Positions 16,809 to 25,333 are shown, counted from the first letter of the stretch. The stretch: DNA of 40,118 nucleotides from Rhodoferax sp. (GCA_026785765.1 JAJAZK010000027.1:1-40118), one strand, 5' to 3'. Notes: a model not told the origin generated them from the sequence alone. Numbers and translations: made by a program.

Positions 16809-18227
16809 ATGCTGCCGCTCTTGACCGATCCGATTGCGGCGATTGCCACGGCACCGGGCCGCGGTGCGGTTGGCATCGTGAGGGTATCGGGCGCCGATGT
16901 CTCCGCCATAGTGGCCGCTGTCTGCGGGCGCGTGCTCCAGCCGCGCGTGGCGACCTACCTCGCTTTTCTCGATGGCGACGGCCAAATTGTTGACCGCGGC
17001 CTGGCGATTCACTTTCCGGGGCCGCATTCGTACACCGGAGAGGACGTGCTTGAGCTGCAAGGACATGGGGGTACGGTGGTGCTGAATATGCTGCTGGCGT
17101 GTTGCCTGCAGGCCGGCACCCCGATTGGTTTGCGCATCGCGCGCCCCGGCGAGTTCACCGAGCGTGCCTTCCTGAACGGAAAGATGGACTTGGCGCAGGC
17201 TGAGTCAGTGGCGGACCTGATCGATGCCAGTACCGAATCCGCAGTTCGTAGCGCCAATCGCTCTCTGTCAGGTGGTTTTTCGGCAGAAGTCAACCAACTG
17301 CTGGACTCCCTGACGCGCCTACGCATGCTGGTTGAGGCCGCTCTGGACTTCCCCGAGGAGGACGTTGACGTGCTGCTGCAGAAGGATGTCGCGGGGCGGC
17401 TGATGGGCTTGCGGGCCCAGATTGAGGCAATCCAGGACAACGCCCGGCGTGGCTCGCTGTTGCGCGACGGTATCCGCGTGGTCATTGCCGGAGCGCCAAA
17501 TGCCGGGAAATCGTCATTGCTCAATGCGCTGGCTGGTGCCGAGCTGGCGATTGTTTCTGCCCACGCCGGTACCACCCGGGACAAGCTGCAACAGACTATT
17601 CAGATCAGTGGCGTACCGGTTCATGTGATCGATACAGCAGGCTTGCGCGACAGCGACGATGAGATCGAACGTATTGGCATAACACGCGCCTGGAGCGAAA
17701 TCGAGAGCGCCGACGCGATCATCCTGCTGCATGACCTCACCACACTGGCTCCTGACCGACTTGCCAGCGGACGGCCGCTGTGCCGAGCCGATGCGATGCA
17801 GGCGTCGGGCAATATTGCCAGCCAACTGGCGGTGCGTCTGCGTGGCGATGTTCCGGTGGTCGACGTCTGGAACAAGCTCGACGCTGTGGGCGTGCAGCCG
17901 CGACTCGCCGCTGGCCATGCGCTGGCCTTGTCCGCCAAGACCTTGCAAGGGCTCGACGGCTTGCGCGCCGTGTTACTGCAACTCGCCGGGTGGCAGGCTG
18001 GCGCGGAGGGTTTGTACATGGCGCGCCAGCGCCATATGTCCGCTTTAGCGACTGTCGCAGGCCATTTGTCGGGCGCGACCACGTATTTGCGCTTACAGGT
18101 GCCAACACTGGACTTGTTGGCGGAAGAGCTGCGATTGGCGCAAAATGCCTTGGGGCAGATTACGGGAGCGTTTGGTGCCGATGACCTGCTCGGAGCCATT
18201 TTTTCAAAGTTTTGCATAGGAAAATGA
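16809..18227 (+). CDS. mnmE: tRNA modification GTPase MnmE (TrmE)
   Basis: With MnmG, MnmE installs the aminomethyl group on U34 of several tRNAs using tetrahydrofolate and GTP. The 472-residue product has the N-terminal folate-binding domain (IATAPGRGAVGIVRVSG), a helical domain and an inserted G domain. The G domain carries GAPNAGKSSLLNAL (P loop), DTAGLRDSDDEIERIGI (switch II) and NKLD. The catalytic cysteine is in the C-terminal FCIGK. Length is typical. Last gene of the rpmH run. Confidence 0.97.
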   Translation: MLPLLTDPIAAIATAPGRGAVGIVRVSGADVSAIVAAVCGRVLQPRVATYLAFLDGDGQIVDRGLAIHFPGPHSYTGEDVLELQGHGGTVVLNMLLACCLQAGTPIGLRIARPGEFTERAFLNGKMDLAQAESVADLIDASTESAVRSANRSLSGGFSAEVNQLLDSLTRLRMLVEAALDFPEEDVDVLLQKDVAGRLMGLRAQIEAIQDNARRGSLLRDGIRVVIAGAPNAGKSSLLNALAGAELAIVSAHAGTTRDKLQQTIQISGVPVHVIDTAGLRDSDDEIERIGITRAWSEIESADAIILLHDLTTLAPDRLASGRPLCRADAMQASGNIASQLAVRLRGDVPVVDVWNKLDAVGVQPRLAAGHALALSAKTLQGLDGLRAVLLQLAGWQAGAEGLYMARQRHMSALATVAGHLSGATTYLRLQVPTLDLLAEELRLAQNALGQITGAFGADDLLGAIFSKFCIGK

Positions 18228-18288
18228 CGGGGCCCGATCAAGTTGCCGAGCGCCGGGCGTTTTGCTCCCACGAAAGGAGGCCGCCGCC

Positions 18289-18780
18289 ATGACTTCGCAG
18301 TACGCATCGCCAAAAAAACTTGAAATTGCCGCTTTGCTGGAAGCTATTGCCAGCAATCCTTCCGACCAGACGTTGGGCCACATGTTGACCCGGCCACAGT
18401 GGGAGGTGCTCAGCGGTTACATGCAAGCCAGTGTGTTGGCGCCTGCGCAGATCCTGATTTCGCAGGGAGCGGAGGACCGAACGCTGTACTTTATCGAGTC
18501 GGGCATGTTGACCGTGCATTTCGAGGACCAGAGCGGGAAAATCCGACTGGCAACGGTGAGCGGGGGCTCGGTCGTCGGTGAAGGCGGATTCTTCTCCTAC
18601 ATGGCGCGCAGCGCTACGGTTCAGGCCGGCAATGCCTGCAAGTTGTGGGCGCTGACGCCGATGCGTTTTTCCGAACTGTCCAATCGCCATCCCACGGTCG
18701 CGCTGGCCCTGGCAATGGCGCTGGGAGCCATCATGGCCAAACGCGTAGTGAGTAATCGCAGGAAAATCGAGATTACCTGA
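18289..18780 (+). CDS. Cyclic-nucleotide-binding domain protein without DNA-binding domain
   Basis: The product has 163 residues. A helical N-terminus precedes a single cNMP-binding beta roll from about residue 45 to 135: APAQILISQGAEDRTLYFIESGMLTV, then VSGGSVVGEGGFFSYMARSATVQAG, whose GEGGFF and R-S/A-T residues sit at the phosphate-binding cassette. After it comes one C-terminal helix; the winged helix of Crp/Fnr regulators is absent, so it cannot act as a classical transcription factor. The ligand is not known. The ATG at 18289 has a full AAAGGAGG ribosome site 8 nt upstream, which excludes an earlier in-frame TTG at 18262. Confidence 0.85.
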   Translation: MTSQYASPKKLEIAALLEAIASNPSDQTLGHMLTRPQWEVLSGYMQASVLAPAQILISQGAEDRTLYFIESGMLTVHFEDQSGKIRLATVSGGSVVGEGGFFSYMARSATVQAGNACKLWALTPMRFSELSNRHPTVALALAMALGAIMAKRVVSNRRKIEIT

Positions 18781-18799
18781 AACCTGGAACAGCCCTTTC

Positions 18800-19384
18800 T
18801 CAGTGGCCGGCAAAATCGACCAGAGTGAAAAGGGGTAGCCCGGCTGATCGAAGCTTGGCGGATCCGCCGAGTTCGGGCAGGTCCACAATTGCGGCGCCCT
18901 CCATTACGGTAGCCCCGAGCTTCTCCAGCAGCTTCTTGCCAGCCATCATCGTGCCACCGGTGGCAATCAGGTCATCGATCAGCAACACCTTGTGGCCCGC
19001 TTTGACGGCGTCGGTATGCAACTCGACGGTGGCGCTTCCGTACTCCAGCTCATAGGTTTCCTCCACGGTCGTGAACGGCAGCTTGCCCTTCTTGCGAATC
19101 GGCACGAAACCCACGTTGAGCTCATAGGCGACCACCGCACCCAGGATGAACCCACGCGCATCGAGCCCGGCAACGATGTCCGGTCGCATGTGGGGATCCA
19201 TGTAGCGGTGCACGAAAGCGTCGATCAGGACGCGGAACACCTTGGCATCCTGCAACAAGGGAGTGATGTCCCGAAATTGCACGCCTGGCGCAGGCCAGTC
19301 CGGCACGGTCCGTATATGGCTGCGCAAGTAAGCATTGACGGTATGGTTTTGCATGGGCGCTCGCCGGTGGGTATCGTGGGTCAT
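18800..19384 (-). CDS. apt: Adenine phosphoribosyltransferase
   Basis: Apt salvages adenine to AMP using PRPP. The 194-residue product has the family blocks DWPAPGVQFRDITPLL, DIVAGLDARGFILGAVVAYEL, the flexible loop RKKGKLPF and the PRPP-binding motif VLLIDDLIATGGTM. Its ATG overlaps the stop of the kef reading frame as ATGA and has AAAGAG upstream, so translation is probably coupled to that gene. An internal ATG at 19354 would give a 184-residue protein of equally normal length. It ends 19 bp from the convergent cNMP-binding gene. Confidence 0.95.
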   Translation of the reverse strand: MTHDTHRRAPMQNHTVNAYLRSHIRTVPDWPAPGVQFRDITPLLQDAKVFRVLIDAFVHRYMDPHMRPDIVAGLDARGFILGAVVAYELNVGFVPIRKKGKLPFTTVEETYELEYGSATVELHTDAVKAGHKVLLIDDLIATGGTMMAGKKLLEKLGATVMEGAAIVDLPELGGSAKLRSAGLPLFTLVDFAGH

Positions 19385-21369
19385 TGTGCTCTTTGCAGTT
19401 TCTGCTCAGCCAGTGCCAGGTTCGCGGGGGTGCCAGACATCACCACGGTATCTCCATGTTGTACAAGGGTGTTGTCGTCCGGTACCAGGGTCTGGCCATT
19501 GCTACGTCGCAGGTTGACGACGCGGATGCTGATGGCATGCAGGGCCATCTGGGACAACGGTTTGCCGATGGACCTGGCACCCATCGGCACTGTAAACGAG
19601 GATAGCCGCTCGTGGTGCATTTCATCGACCGTATCGTCGTCCGCACCGTGGAAATAACCGCGCAGTAACTGGTAACGCGCGTCCCGTTGGTTCTGCACAA
19701 TCCGGATAACCCTGCGCATGGGAATACCGACCAGGGCCAGAGCGTGGCTCGCCAACATCAGCGAACCTTCGATTGCTTCCGGAACCACTTCCGTGGCGCC
19801 AGCCGTCTGCAGTTTTTCCAGATCGTGGTCGTCGCGGGTTCGCACGATCACGGGCACTTGTGGGGCGTGGGTGCGGGCGTTCGCCAGCACTTTCATTGCC
19901 CCCGGCACTTCGAGGTAGGTCACGACCACTGCACTGGCGCGCGCAAGCCCTGCCGCCATCAGGGCCTGCAGGCGCGCGGCATCGCCGAACACCACCGAAT
20001 CACCCGCGGCAGCGGCCTGGCGCACCCGATCCGGATCGAGATCAAGGGCCATATAGGGAATGCCCTCGCCTTCAAGAATGCGTGCCAGGTTCTGGCCGCA
20101 GCGTCCATAGCCACAAATAATGACGTGTTTGTTGGCATTGATGGACTTGCGCGCAATGCTGGTCATCTGCAGCGACTGCTGCAACCATTCACTCGACACC
20201 AGTTTCATTACGATCCGGTTGCTGTACAGGATGATGAACGGCGTGGCCAGCATCGACAATACCATGCTCGCCAGTATCGGATTGAGCAGAGCCGGTGGGA
20301 CCAACCCATTCTTCTGCGCCAGCGTTAGCAGGACGAATCCGAATTCACCGGCCTGGGCCAGGTAAAGGCCGGTTCGCACAGAAATGCCCCAGGAGGCGCC
20401 CAGCCCACGCGCCAGCACGGCAACCAGAACCGCCTTGAACAAAATCGGCACGGTCACCAGCAGCAACACCAGCGGCCAGCGTTCCAGCACCAGGCGCCAA
20501 TCCAGCAACATGCCGATACTGATAAAGAACAGCCCCAGCAGAACATCGTGAAACGGTCGGATGTCGGTCTCCACTTGGTGTTTGTATTCGGTCTCCGAGA
20601 TCAACATTCAGGAGACGAACGCCCCCAACGCCAAGCTCAGGCCAGCGAGCTCCGTCAACCATGCCAGACCGAGGGTGATCAACAGCAGGTTGAGCACAAA
20701 CAGCTCTTCGCTCTTGCGCCGGGCGACCAGAGTCAACCACCAGCGCATCACGTGTTGGCCCCCGACCAGCAGTACCGCAATCAGCAGTACCGCCTTCAGC
20801 GTGGCGATTGCCAGCGCGCCCATCAAGTCTTCACCGGCGGTCCCGAGAGCTGGGATCAGCACCAGCAACGGGACCACGGCCAGATCCTGGAACAACAACA
20901 CGCCCATGACCCGCTTGCCGTGTTCGGATTCCATCTCCAGCCGCTCCACCATAAGCTTTACCACGATTGCGGTGCTGCTCATAGCCAGTGCGCCAGACAG
21001 GGCAAGCGCGGTTTGCCAGCCTAGACTAAACACGCGGGGCGCCAGATAGGCCAACAGCAGGGTTGCTCCGGTGGCCAGCATCATCGTGAAAAAAACCTGG
21101 AAAAGGCCAAGTCCGAACACATGCTTGCGCATTGCGCGCAGTTTCGTCAGATTGAATTCGAGCCCGATCACAAACATCAGGAACACTACGCCAAACTCTC
21201 CCAGGTACCGGATAGCCTCGGAGTTTTGCGCCAAGGCCAGGGCGTTGGGCCCGATCACCACACCAACCACCAGGTAGCCAAGCATTGGTGGCAACCTCAG
21301 CGAGCGGCAGGCGACTACACCGAGCACCGCGGCCAGCAGGTACACCAATGTCAATTCCAGTGCGGTCAT
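19381..21369 (-). pseudogene. Kef-type K+/H+ antiporter (CPA2 family) interrupted by an in-frame TGA
   Basis: Two collinear frames lie in exactly the same register, separated by a single TGA at 20608-20610. Together they make a normal 662-position Kef/CPA2 protein. The first 253 residues hold the N-terminal transmembrane half (LGYLVVGVVIGPNAL, EFGVVFLMFVIGLEF). The second frame starts MLISETEYKHQVETDIRPF, continues with the remaining helices, then an NAD-binding RCK (TrkA-N) domain at VIICGYGRCGQNLARIL and a TrkA-C domain at the end. Relatives read LGAF(V/L)AGMLIS, so TGA replaces a Gly codon, consistent with GGA to TGA. An ATG follows the stop directly, so reinitiation could make a second half. 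It could be a true nonsense mutation or a base-calling error. Confidence 0.85.
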
Positions 21370-21413
21370 GGCTGCATACTAGCAAGAGACGCGCCCGTCG
21401 ATAAAATGAAAGG

Positions 21414-22415
21414 ATGACGGTCAGCTTGCCAAACCCAGCATCGGACGCCGCGAAGCGTGCAACGGCCTTGGCGCAGGATACGTTCGACATCGAGGCGGCA
21501 GCGATTCTCGGACTCAGGCGCCGGGTCGGTGCGCCATTCGCAATGTGCGTGCGCATGGTGCTGGCGCTGTCAGGCCGGGTGATCGTGATGGGCATGGGCA
21601 AAAGCGGCCATGTAGCGCGCAAGATGGCTGCCACCTTTGCGTCCACAGGTACACCTGCCTTCTTCCTGCACACCGGGGAGGCAATTCATGGCGACCTGGG
21701 CATGGTGACTGCGACCGATCTGGTACTGGCCCTGTCCAACAGCGGCGAGTCGGTCGAGCTGGTGGCGATACTGCCGCTGGTCAGGCGCCTTGGTGCGCAG
21801 GTGATCGCCATGACTGGTAATCTGGACTCCACCTTGGCGCGCCACGCAGACCTGGTTCTGGATTGCAGCGTCGAGAAGGAGGCGTGCCCGATGAACTTGG
21901 CCCCCACTGCCAGTTCAATCGCGCAAATGGCGATGGGCGATGCATTGGCGGTGGCGCTGCTGGACGCGCGCGGTTTCAAGGCCGAGGATTTCGCGCGGTC
22001 GCATCCGGGCGGGGCCTTGGGCCGCAAACTGCTCACCCATGTGTGTGACGTGATGCGTACGGGTGCCGCAGTGCCACGCATCGGGCCAGACGGCGCGCTC
22101 GTGGACGTGATGCGTGAGATGGGCCGAAAAGGACTGGGTGCGGTGGCCATCACAGACGAAGACGGAACCATTCTGGGTATTTTCACGGACGGTGACTTGC
22201 GCCGCCTGGTCGAGCGGGGAGCGGATTTGCGCGACATGACGGCGGGCCAGGTAATGCACCGCGATCCGCGCACGGTCAGCCAGAATGCACTCGCGGTGGA
22301 CGCCGCGCAGCTGATGGAGTGCCACCGCATCACCAGCGTGCTGGTCGTGAACGACAAGGGTAGCTTGTGTGGCGCCGTCAACAGCAACGATCTGATGCGT
22401 GCCAAGGTCATCTGA
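21414..22415 (+). CDS. kdsD: Arabinose-5-phosphate isomerase (KpsF/GutQ family)
   Basis: The enzyme converts ribulose 5-phosphate to arabinose 5-phosphate, the first step toward Kdo of lipopolysaccharide. The 333-residue product has a SIS domain with VIVMGMGKSGHVARKMAATFASTGTP and ALSNSGESVELV, the EKEACPMNLAPTASS and HPGGALGRKLL segments typical of KdsD, and two CBS domains from about residue 205 to the end. Length is typical. AAAGG lies directly before the ATG, an unusually short spacing. The stop overlaps the kdsC start as TGATG. Confidence 0.95.
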   Translation: MTVSLPNPASDAAKRATALAQDTFDIEAAAILGLRRRVGAPFAMCVRMVLALSGRVIVMGMGKSGHVARKMAATFASTGTPAFFLHTGEAIHGDLGMVTATDLVLALSNSGESVELVAILPLVRRLGAQVIAMTGNLDSTLARHADLVLDCSVEKEACPMNLAPTASSIAQMAMGDALAVALLDARGFKAEDFARSHPGGALGRKLLTHVCDVMRTGAAVPRIGPDGALVDVMREMGRKGLGAVAITDEDGTILGIFTDGDLRRLVERGADLRDMTAGQVMHRDPRTVSQNALAVDAAQLMECHRITSVLVVNDKGSLCGAVNSNDLMRAKVI

Positions 22416-22960
22416 TGCATGCGCGAATGCATTTCCCGGCGCAACTGTTGCTCAAGGCGCAGGGGCTCAGCGTGCTGATCCTTGATGTGGACGGCGTCAT
22501 GACGGACGGCGGTTTGTACTTTAGCGGGCGAGGCGAAAGCCTGAAGCGTTTTCATGTTCAAGATGGGTATGGGCTGCGGATGGCGCAGCGGTCTGGTATC
22601 GAGCCTGTCGTCATCAGCGGCCGCGACTCGCCACCATTGCACACGCGCCTGCGCGCGCTGGGGATCACGCAGGTGTTTCTGGACAAGGCCGACAAACTGG
22701 CGGCGGCGCAAAGTGCACTTGGCGCGCTTGGAAAACAATGGGCGGATTGCGCGGTGATCGGCGACGACTGGCCTGACCTTCCGCTGCTGCGGCGTTGTGG
22801 GTTTGCGGTGGCGCCTGCCAATGCGCACCAGGAAGTATTGGCTGCGGCAGACCATGTTACGGCCCACTGCGGTGGGAACGGAGCGGTGCGCGAGTTGTGT
22901 GACCTGTTGTTGGTCGCGAAGGGCTGTTACGGGCAACTTTTGCAGGACGCAGCGGCATGA
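22415..22960 (+). CDS. kdsC: 3-deoxy-D-manno-octulosonate 8-phosphate phosphatase
   Basis: KdsC removes phosphate from Kdo 8-phosphate to give Kdo. The 181-residue product is a cap-less HAD phosphatase: motif I is ILDVDGVMTDGGLYF with the nucleophile and second Asp, motif II is VVISGRDS, motif III uses the Lys in LDKADKLAA, and motif IV is GDDWPDLPLL. The family fit and the overlap with kdsD and lptC (TGATG and ATGA) support KdsC over a generic HAD enzyme. The start was placed at the overlapping ATG 22415. Confidence 0.94.
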   Translation: MHARMHFPAQLLLKAQGLSVLILDVDGVMTDGGLYFSGRGESLKRFHVQDGYGLRMAQRSGIEPVVISGRDSPPLHTRLRALGITQVFLDKADKLAAAQSALGALGKQWADCAVIGDDWPDLPLLRRCGFAVAPANAHQEVLAAADHVTAHCGGNGAVRELCDLLLVAKGCYGQLLQDAAA

Positions 22961-23574
22961 TGCGAATGGTGTTGTCGGCATGGGACCGCGGGTCGCTCTA
23001 CCTGCCGATCCTGCTGATGGGCCTGCTTGCACTCGGCACCTATTGGCTGGTACAGGAAACCCCGGGGCCGATCGCGGCGGTAGTCGCAAAACCGCCCCGG
23101 CATACGCCCGACTACTTCATGAAAAACTTCTCGGTGCGCACCTTCCTGGATTCTGGAAAGCTCAAGAGCGAAGTCTTCGGTGCAAGCGCACGGCACTTCC
23201 CGGTCAACGACGTGCTGGAGATCGATGCCATCCGTATTCGCGCCTTCGATGAACAGGGACGCGTTACTACCGCCACGGCGATACGAGCGTTGACCGACGG
23301 TGAAGGCTCCGAAGTGCAACTGTTTGGCAATGCCGTGGTGGTTCGCGAGGCGATGATTGACGCCAGCGGCAAACTGTTGCCGCGGATGGAGTTCCGCGGG
23401 GAATACCTGCATGCTTTTCTGGATAACGAACGAATCACCTCTGACCGGCCAGTCGAGATCCGGCGCGGCAGCGATGTGTTCGTCGCCGACAGCCTGGATT
23501 TTGACAACGTTCACCAGGTAATGTTGATGCGCGGGCGGGTCCGGGGAACGATGGTGCCGCAGGCTGCGAAATAG
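22957..23574 (+). CDS. lptC: LPS export ABC transporter periplasmic protein LptC
   Basis: LptC links the LptB2FG transporter to the periplasmic LptA bridge that carries lipopolysaccharide to the outer membrane. The 205-residue product has one N-terminal anchor (LYLPILLMGLLALGTYWLV) followed by a beta-jellyroll domain with the diagnostic PDYFMKNFSVRTFLDSGKLKSEVFG stretch. Length is typical. It is coupled to kdsC. The expected lptA and lptB genes do not follow; an SDR gene comes next. Confidence 0.93.
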   Translation: MMRMVLSAWDRGSLYLPILLMGLLALGTYWLVQETPGPIAAVVAKPPRHTPDYFMKNFSVRTFLDSGKLKSEVFGASARHFPVNDVLEIDAIRIRAFDEQGRVTTATAIRALTDGEGSEVQLFGNAVVVREAMIDASGKLLPRMEFRGEYLHAFLDNERITSDRPVEIRRGSDVFVADSLDFDNVHQVMLMRGRVRGTMVPQAAK

Positions 23575-23579
23575 GCAGC

Positions 23580-24368
23580 ATGGCGCCAGAACAAGATCGG
23601 CTGGTGTTCATCACTGGCGCCTCCAGTGGTATCGGACAGGCGGTGGCTCTGTGCTTTTACCAGGCCGGCTACCGGCTGGCTCTGGTGGCGCGACGCACCG
23701 ATGTGCTGAATGTCTGGATAAAACAAGCCGCAATGGAGCCGCACCGAGTGCGCGTGTACGCGGCGGATGTCTCGATTACGCAAAGCATTGTGGATGCAGG
23801 GCTGGCCTGCATCCTTGCACAGGGCGTGCCGGACGTGGTGGTGGCCAGTGCCGGTGTGAGTATTGGAATGGACACCATGGATCGCGCGGACCTGGATGTA
23901 ATGGCGCGTGTCTATGCAACCAACAATATTGGCTTGGCTGCCACCTTCCATCCGTTTCTGAAGGTAATGGTGCGCCGCGGGTCAGGCGTGCTGGTGGGAA
24001 TTGCCAGCGTCAACGGGATCCGTGGGTTCCCGGGTCATGGCGCCTACTGCTCCAGCAAGGCCGCCGTCATCAGTTATTGCGAGTCGCTGCGGGGCGAGTT
24101 ACGCGCCAGCGGCGTCAAGGTGCTGACCATCAGCCCGGGTTACGTGGATACGCCATTGACACGCGCAAACGGGTACTCGATGCCATTCCTGATGAGTCCG
24201 CAAGCGTTTGCGCAAAAGCTTTTCCGGGCCGTTGCGACCGGCAGCAGTTACCGGACTTTTCCTTGGCAAATGGCTGTGGTGGCCAAACTGCTGCGCGTTT
24301 TGCCCAACCTTTGGTTTGACCGCCTGTTTGCCAGGCGTGCGCGCAAGCGCCGCAGAACACCGGGTTGA
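23580..24368 (+). CDS. Short-chain dehydrogenase/reductase (SDR) family oxidoreductase
   Basis: The 262-residue product is a classical SDR. It has the dinucleotide site VFITGASSGIGQAV, a VVASAGVS segment at the usual NNAG position, an active-site Ser in GIASVNGIRG, and the YCSSKAAV catalytic Tyr-Lys pair followed by ISPGYVDTPLT. The second NNAG Asn is absent (SAG), which is tolerated in some members. The substrate cannot be deduced. It starts 5 bp after lptC, so it is probably co-transcribed with the Kdo/LPS genes. A basic tail (RRARKRRRTPG) ends the protein. Confidence 0.9.
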   Translation: MAPEQDRLVFITGASSGIGQAVALCFYQAGYRLALVARRTDVLNVWIKQAAMEPHRVRVYAADVSITQSIVDAGLACILAQGVPDVVVASAGVSIGMDTMDRADLDVMARVYATNNIGLAATFHPFLKVMVRRGSGVLVGIASVNGIRGFPGHGAYCSSKAAVISYCESLRGELRASGVKVLTISPGYVDTPLTRANGYSMPFLMSPQAFAQKLFRAVATGSSYRTFPWQMAVVAKLLRVLPNLWFDRLFARRARKRRRTPG

Positions 24369-24383
24369 AAGCAGGCCTTGCGG

Positions 24384-24416
24384 GCAAAAAAAAGGACCCG
24401 AGGGGCCCTTTTTGAT
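24384..24416. terminator. Bidirectional intrinsic terminator between SDR gene and RRM gene
   Basis: A hairpin with arms AAAAGGACCC and GGGGCCCTTTT (one mismatch, loop of 3) is flanked by an A run on the left and T run on the right. It can end the rightward kdsD operon and also the leftward RRM transcript. Confidence 0.75.
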
Positions 24417-24447
24417 GCTTGGCGTCAAAACGCCCTCAGTTTGTGGA

Positions 24448-24882
24448 TCAATAGCTGCTGCGGCCACCACCATAGCCACCGCCACCGCCGCCGCTGCCGC
24501 CACTGCGACCGCCGCCAGCGCCACCGTAGCCGCCGCCGCTGCGGCTTCCACCGCCACCGCCGCCATAACCACCGCCACCGCCGCCGCCGCCGGCTCCACC
24601 GCCAAAGCCGCCGCCGCTACGCGGGGGGCGAGGTTCCATCGGGCGAGCTTCATTGACTACGAGGCCGCGGCCACCGTACTGCTGGCCGTTCATCGCGCTG
24701 ATGGCCGCTTGTGCCTCTGAGTCGCTGCCCATCTCGACAAATCCAAAACCTTTGGACCGACCGGTGTCACGTTCCATCATGACTTTGGCACTGGAGACGG
24801 AACCGTGCGCAGCAAAGGCTTGCTGCAGGTCTTCGTCGCGGAAGGAATAAGGCAGGTTGCCTACGTAAAGTTTGTTGCCCAT
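24448..24882 (-). CDS. Glycine-rich RNA-binding protein (single RRM)
   Basis: The product has 144 residues. Residues 1-80 are one RNA recognition motif with RNP2 KLYVGNL and RNP1 KGFGFVEM, both complete with the stacking aromatics. The remaining 60 residues are almost entirely Gly with Tyr, Ser and Arg, an RGG/GYG-like disordered tail. This is the layout of bacterial and plant cold-inducible RNA chaperones; a role in RNA structure at low temperature is inference. ATG 24882 has GAGGAG upstream and is preferred to a start five codons earlier. Confidence 0.95.
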   Translation of the reverse strand: MGNKLYVGNLPYSFRDEDLQQAFAAHGSVSSAKVMMERDTGRSKGFGFVEMGSDSEAQAAISAMNGQQYGGRGLVVNEARPMEPRPPRSGGGFGGGAGGGGGGGGYGGGGGGSRSGGGYGGAGGGRSGGSGGGGGGYGGGRSSY

Positions 24883-25045
24883 GAAAGGACTCCTCAAAAA
24901 GACTCAAAACGCGATGGAGTCCGATAACCGCAATCAACAAACCAATTGACTTAGAGCAGACGCGAAACTGACTAATCACCGCAAACAAATACTGCCGGTG
25001 TCCGGCAATACGCCTTCATTATGCGCCAAGATCGGCGTTTAGCAA
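24883..25045 (-). promoter_or_regulatory. Promoter and long 5' leader of the RRM gene
   Basis: On the minus strand TTGCTA (25040-25045) and CATAAT (25018-25023) with a 16-bp spacer form a plausible sigma70 promoter. Transcription from it would give a leader of about 130 nt before the ATG, unusually long and typical of cold-shock-type mRNAs. No gene is present in this leader. An inverted repeat GTGCA/TGCAC at 25053-25066, just upstream, may be an operator. Confidence 0.45.
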
Positions 25046-25177
25046 ATTCTTTGTGCAATTGTGCACATTATCTGGTCTGAGCAGTTCTTTACGGCTCAAT
25101 GCCGGTCCGCAAGGCTTGGCAAAGCGGCCGCGCTGTGCGCGACTGTTTTGAGCGGGCGGATTGCTGCAGTGCGCCAG

Positions 25178-25207
25178 TTCGGGCTCATGGCGAAGTGCAC
25201 TTATACT
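25178..25207 (+). promoter_or_regulatory. metX promoter
   Basis: TATACT at 25202-25207 is a good -10 element, with a weak -35 (TTCGGG, 25178-25183) 18 bp upstream. Transcription would start around 25214, directly at the riboswitch aptamer. Confidence 0.5.
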
Positions 25208-25213
25208 ATTGAC

Positions 25214-25277
25214 GCGTGCCGATTTGCTACAGCTTGCGGGCACCGGGTCATTTGAGTCCCGAAAATCAGCTAAATAC
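25214..25277 (+). promoter_or_regulatory. SAM-II riboswitch aptamer upstream of metX
   Basis: The conserved SAM-II pattern is readable. P1 is formed by GTGCC (25216-25220) and GGCAC (25239-25243). The P1 loop starts with GATTTG (25221-25226) and ends with GCTTGC (25232-25237). The 3' pseudoknot strand contains AGCTAAA (25268-25274). A small extra hairpin (CGGG/CCCG, 25244-25261) sits in the linker, a region known to vary in this class. Its placement before metX is the classic genetic context for this S-adenosylmethionine sensor. An intrinsic terminator follows, so control is probably by transcription attenuation. Confidence 0.8.
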
Positions 25278-25299
25278 GGCAATCGCCTCTGAAAGGATA

Positions 25300-25333
25300 C
25301 CCGGCTCCGCACTTGGCGCAGCCGGGTTTTTTT
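25300..25333 (+). terminator. Intrinsic attenuator in the metX leader
   Basis: The arms CCCGGCT (25300-25306) and AGCCGGG (25320-25326) pair perfectly, and an inner CGC/GCG extends the stem. Seven T follow at 25327-25333. The competing pairing of CCGGGT (25243-25248) with ACCCGG (25299-25304) would break this stem and could serve as antiterminator when the aptamer is unbound. Confidence 0.8.

Noticed and set aside
20608..20610. TGA read as selenocysteine in the Kef gene
   Set aside because: The position aligns with a structural glycine in a membrane segment, and no hairpin suited to selenocysteine insertion is evident next to it.
24460..24610. GC-rich triplet array resembling a tandem repeat or CRISPR-like block
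   Set aside because: It encodes the Gly-rich tail of the RRM protein. Units are not equal in length and there are no spacers.
25313..25333. TTG start for metX at 25313
   Set aside because: It would place the start codon and first residues inside the attenuator hairpin and T run.
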